A stretch of DNA of 64,000 bases from Auricularia sp. M13. Taxonomy: Eukaryota; Basidiomycota; Agaricomycetes; Auriculariales; Auriculariaceae. Of the stretch, positions 59,858-64,000 are shown in pieces; within the stretch, counting starts at the first letter, position 1, and each line of letters opens with the position of its first letter. The stretch covers positions 620,001-684,000 of the forward strand of contig CM073194.1 of the NCBI GenBank assembly GCA_037042915.1. Reading direction: 5' to 3'. Position numbers and translations under genes: made by a program. The notes under the pieces were generated by a model. That model saw only the letters and a program-made list of their open reading frames with translations, did no database searches and was not told the origin of the DNA.

Positions 59858-60187
59858 CTAGGCAGATGCGGCCACGGCGCTCGCAACAATCGCCATGCTG
59901 TTCTGCTGCGCGAGCAACGCGAGACGCTTCTTCTCCTCGAGCATCCGCGTCTGGCGTTTCACCCGTTCGGGCACGATCATCTTCCGCTCACCCGTGATTC
60001 TGAAGTCGAGCTTCTCGACGCCGAATACGCGCAGCGTGGTCTTCTCTACTGCGCTGTAGTCCTTATCATCCGCCCCCGCGAAGCAGAACGGCTCCTTCAG
60101 TGACACGGGATGCGTAGGTGGCCAAGGCAGACGCGCATCTTCAAAGTCCGCTCTACTCCCGTTGGCAACTGATTGCCCGGGCCGCAA
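59858..60187 (-). CDS. Small hypothetical protein, start unresolved
   Basis: Seen: a minus-strand frame of about 109 codons, open from 60187 to the stop at 59858, with no ATG at its 5' end, so a short upstream exon is likely. It reads SLKEPFCFAGADDKDYSAVE, then KTTLRVFGVEKLDFRITGER, a basic heptad-like stretch VKRQTRMLEEKKRLALLAQQ and an Ala-rich end. The composition looks real rather than random. I do not recognise it. The basic amphipathic segment could be a coiled coil. Confidence 0.4.
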   Translation of the reverse strand: MRPGQSVANGSRADFEDARLPWPPTHPVSLKEPFCFAGADDKDYSAVEKTTLRVFGVEKLDFRITGERKMIVPERVKRQTRMLEEKKRLALLAQQNSMAIVASAVAASA

Positions 60188-60309
60188 AGAGTCCCTACCA
60201 GGTCAGCTGAATACAGCGTAAAAAGAAAGAGAAGAAATAATTGTACATTATACTAGAGCTTTTTACGTTGCCTGGAAATCATTGTAATTCAGTCCCGAGT
60301 CAGTCCCTG

Positions 60310-63300
60310 TCAGTCCTCCCAGTTTTCGCTCGCCGCATCAAGAAGATGAAGGATGCTATCTGAGCGCGGAGTAATGGCGCATTTGAAAGGCACTGGGCAG
60401 CTGAACTGCAATCAGCTGGGTATAGACAGCGAAAATCTTGGTGCGTGCCTGACGATGCCAGTATGAATTTCACCGCTCGGGGGGATTTCAACACCGTTCT
60501 GAACATGGCATCCGAAATCAAAGCACTTCAGAGCAGTCGCAATCGTGAGATAAACCGAAGTGTCCGCAAAGTGGCGCCCAGGACAGAGCCTGCACTGTTC
60601 GTGAGTACGAGCATGAGGAGTACCGAAGCGGCCCACCGCCTGCCAAATCCAAAGAATCCAGTCACGCGGGGATCTTGCGTAGTATTGTCCAACTCTCCGT
60701 CCTTCAACCACCGGTCGGGGTTGAAATGGTGGGCATCCGGGTAGATACTTTCGTCATGCATCATCGCCCTGCGATACTGATAAGCATATCCTCAAAAGTT
60801 ACTTACGACAGAAAGGCAGACGAACCACACATTGGGAACAATGGTGGTTCCCTTCTGTATCAGCATGCCCTGGTAAACGTCATCCTCCTCAACAGCGTGG
60901 GGGACAGCTTGTGGAATTAAATTCAGTCTCAAACGCGGGAACGAACGCAGAGGCCTCACCCAACGGCGTAACGCAATATTTCCGGTAGGTCTCTCGGATG
61001 ATAGCCTCGATGTATGGCAGTGAGGCTTGGTCAGAGAAATCAGGAAGCCGGTCTCCTAGCACGCGATCGAGCTCTTCCTGGGCTTTCCTCACCGACTCCT
61101 AAGTCGGTTCCTCTGGGGGGGGGGGGTCTTCAGATTGGACAACCCGGTTTGTTCCGCGACCGTCCTCCGAAACCTCCCGAACTCCCAAAATCGCCTCACC
61201 ACCGTTGCATACCCTTCCCTCACTTAATCTCAGATTTACCATCACTAAATGTTTCGGTAACTCATGGTCCATGCGCAATATTTGACGGCTCCCTTGTCAT
61301 TTCGATGCCCATCCTTGCAGATGGGTAAATATGATCGTGCCACCGCTCCAAGTCTAGATATGAGTGCTTGAGTCTTTTCACACCCGAGGATAACCACAAT
61401 ATCAAGGTCATTGTGCTCCGAGCCATTGTGGCAGAGGCAATTGGGACCCAAAGACTTTGAAAGGACATTGACTCTCAATCTCAACAGTCTGCGTCACCAG
61501 CTACGCACTCTTGAGCCACGGTACACCGCTGGTACTCCATAAGGCCCACACAGTCAAGAGTTTTAAGAGCCAGCGGTGGAATACTTTGCTGTAGTATGGT
61601 ATGGAATCCGTTGCCGATCTCGACCTTTGGTCACCGGCACGCCGATGCAGAATAACCTTACTGAACGACGACCCGGGGGTTTTGTTCCAGGCATTTAAAA
61701 CTGTACCAAAACTCCAGCTCAAACGAGTTGAGAAGATTGGTTCGCAAGTCTGTCTACCTCAGAGGAGTGGAGACCGTAAGCTTATGATCATGCATCGCCG
61801 TGAAGATCACTGGGCATGCCAGCCATGCGCGATAGACTAGAAAACCAAAGAGCACATGCACAAGCTACCGGCCATCTTGCCCACGCCGGGTGGAGGCGGA
61901 TGTCAAGCGCAAGCTCTGAAGGTTTTCGAGCATGATTTACCAGTGTTGTGCAAGGTATCAAGCAGCAGCGGCGTTGGTACTACGAGTTCAGCGCGCGTAC
62001 GGACTGGCCTGTGGGTACCAGAAGATTGCAAATGTCCTCATGCGGTGCAGGAAGGCGTGAAATCACCCCGATGCAGCACTGGATTGTCGCACCCTTGCGA
62101 GCTGGAGGCATCTCGTCTGCGCTGTGATTCCGATGTCGAGCTAGCGCAGCACTCCGACGATTGCCGGCTTCCACGCACATGAGAAATGGCAGAAGCACAT
62201 CGCTGTCCAAGACATCTCGCCTGCGTCAACATCGTCGTAGTCCTCGGGATGTGAGCTGCTGCAGGCCAGTCACTACTGACGTGACCCTCCCCCCCTGAGC
62301 GTATTGACGCTAGACGCCGGAGGTCGATGATGACCAGGTTAATTATGCCAGCCATGTTGCATTCGTTCACCCAGCATGTGCGGCGGCAAGAGAATGCCCA
62401 ATGGGGAAATGGGGAAATGGGGAAAGTGGTGCCAATGTAAATGGACGAACCTCCACGCGCTGCAGTCATGCAAGTCGATTCCGCTCTCCTCGCCGCGACG
62501 GACGCGGAATCTGCATTATCCCGCACATCTTCGCCATTGCATACACGTCCACAAGATCTTGTGGCGCACACGGCCACCAGTCCGTTGGCAAGGTCCACCG
62601 ACATGCTCGAGCAGAGTGCATGCCACCCGATGACCCGCCAGTTGTCAATTTAGCCATGCTCCATCAGGCTCAGCACAGGAAGTCCGCTCTAACGTCGACC
62701 GACCCGTTTTCGCAGTTTAGCATAGCCCCCAAATGCAGGTAATGTGGTCGAAAGCAGCCGCAGGAAGTGCATGCAAGACAGAGGAGGTACAAGAGACAGA
62801 GCATTTCATCTGGGCAGAGGCAGCATCTAACTCGATGAGTAGTCTATGAAGCGACTGCTAGACTAGAGCTCGAGGTGACGATCGTCGAACGATAGACGGG
62901 GAACGGTCCAGCAGTAGGCATTAGTTGCACGATCTGGCCTTGCAAGTAGGAGAAACCACCCCGAAGGTTATATCTCGGGCACACTTCGCACTGCTAGTAG
63001 CGACCTGTGCGTCGTAGGTTATAAACGGGAACAAGGTACGTTCGGAAGCTTCCCGGGCCATGTCGACTCCGACTCTGAGACGTTCAGTCTTTCTTGCACA
63101 TAGCTTGAAATTTGATCGAAGCTTGATGTTTCAAAGAGGATTCCTGTGACTTCCTATGACTGTAAATCAACCGGTATAGCGACATTACTTACTTACGAAG
63201 TTTGTACAAATTTTAAGTCCTTAGGAGGCGGTGACTGCCGCTAGCGGCGCTACGATCTGGTATTCGGGCCAGAGGACCATGGCCATGACAAATGAGATCA

Positions 63301-64000
63301 ACGTTGCGACTGTCGTGTCTGCGCCACCTGTTTTCGCCGTGAGATTTCTGCGGCTTATCCGCGAACGAAACGATACCTAAGAACGAAACAGCGCACGCGT
63401 CCTTGATAGCCTGCTCACTCACGCTCGGGTCTTCCAGCATAAGCTCCAGGTTCTCGGTGACCATACACGGCCGCGCGACGCCCTCATTCTAGGACAACAT
63501 CGTCACCCGGGAGGTGAGGCTAAGGAGAGAGAAACGCACAATGTCATCCATAGTGCGAGCATAGGGTATTTCAATCATGTCCGTTGGGTACTTGCTCAAA
63601 ACCCGCACACTCTTCGTCCATTGGCCAAAGAACGGTACCCATTCGGGGATGCGCAGAACTAGGGAAATTAAGACGCGCGACATTCCTTGAACGCGTTTCA
63701 GAGACTCACGAAAAGGCAGCTGATCAACGGGAGTGGTGCCTGGTAGCATCACCTGACCAAGAACATCCACGCCTTTCTCGGCGATGTCGATGTAGGGATC
63801 GTTTTCGCTTGCGACGTCGATTCCATACACCACCTTCATTATATTAGCAGCGGCTGACCTAGAATCAAGATATCATCGTGAGAAGGATTGTCTCCGCCCT
63901 GAGGGAACAAGTCTACTCGCCAACGGATGTGTCGTCGGAAGTTATGCGGCGTGCGGAGCAGGTTGCGTGCAAACCCGATGCATGACTGGCGAATGATCCC
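60310..64000 (-). pseudogene. Second cytochrome P450, split by a 2.16-kb insertion, 5' end off window
   Basis: Seen, from the right edge leftward: IGFARNLLRTPHNFRRHIRW; AANIMKVVYGIDVASENDPY; WVPFFGQWTKSVRVLSKYPT; VARPCMVTENLELMLEDPS; I-helix GADTTVATLISFVMAMVL ending WPEYQ at 63,257. The frame resumes at 61,092 with VRKAQEELDRVLGDRLPDFS, then the ExxR RETYRKYCVTPLG; HAVEEDDVYQGMLIQKGTTI; YPDAHHFNPDRW; FGFGRR/LCPGRHFADTSVYL with the haem Cys; CPVPFKCAITPRS, stop at 60310. The two halves join without losing a residue when compared with the P450 at 40.7 kb (HPDIQ-A-RAHAEL against WPEYQ-V-RKAQEEL). With the insertion the transcript would stop soon after WPEYQ. Apart from that the gene looks recently active. 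Confidence 0.8.
61093..63256. mobile_element. 2.16-kb insertion inside the second P450, origin unknown
   Basis: It lies exactly between the codons of WPEYQ and VRKAQ. There is a small palindrome near each end: ccgact-ccta-agtcgg at 61,091-61,106 and gccgctagcggc at 63,237-63,248. The ends also share tcaccg-ctcctaag in inverted orientation (61,089-61,103 and 63,220-63,234). A run of 12 G lies at 61,115. No target duplication or transposase frame is clear. I call it an insertion because the flanking gene reads through without it. Confidence 0.6.

Noticed and set aside
61093-63256. Helitron as the P450 insertion
   Set aside because: A hairpin and a CTGG lie near one end, but the other end lacks a 5'-TC after a host A, so the hallmarks do not fit.

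Overview
The window reads as nuclear DNA of an Agaricomycete (mushroom-forming basidiomycete). The signs are many short (about 45-65 nt) GT-AG introns, gene families typical of that group (CYP monooxygenases, F-box/LRR proteins, a DUF6593-type protein, a seven-helix membrane family, a secreted LysM protein) and fungal transposon debris. I could not run searches, so family names rest on motif recognition and gene models are manual splices. There are no bacterial operons, rRNAs, CRISPR arrays or convincing tRNAs.

Region by region. 1-1,261 holds the 5' part of a multi-pass membrane protein gene on the minus strand. 2,774-5,803 holds a probable C2H2 protein (minus) and an F-box gene (plus), followed by an almost perfect 313-bp palindrome (6,111-6,423). 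6,617-26,244 is an accessory region. It carries six copies (A-F) of a single-pass cell-surface family with a fixed four-exon design, two Ser/Thr/Lys-rich proteins with acidic tails (one dead), F-box genes and relics, and a LINE 3' fragment. Part of it (11.2-12.8 kb) is a decayed direct copy of 14.4-16.9 kb. 26,459-28,178 is a GH76 alpha-1,6-mannanase-like gene.

29,762-47,285 is a large inverted segmental duplication. The left arm is 29,762-34,851 and the right arm is 39,211-47,285; the spacer carries a decayed seventh surface-family copy (G) and the LysM gene. Both arms share the order membrane protein, LRR gene 1, LRR gene 2, DUF6593 gene. Later events differ between arms. The left arm has a CACTA-like MITE. 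The right arm has a P450 gene, a 782-bp TIR element inside the DUF6593 copy, and a captured GH5-like glucanase fragment. LRR gene 1 is intact only on the left and LRR gene 2 only on the right.

48,439-64,000 looks more conventional: an ABCC transporter, an F-box gene, a dienelactone hydrolase-like gene, a DUF3455-type secreted protein, a secreted M43 metalloprotease, a small unknown ORF, and a second P450 split by a 2.16-kb insertion and running off the right edge.

Functionally, the recognisable enzymes point to secreted wall/protein degradation (GH76, M43, LysM, GH5 relic) plus detoxification and transport (P450s, ABCC, dienelactone hydrolase). The fast-changing part is made of surface proteins and F-box/LRR proteins, two classes that commonly expand in mushrooms.
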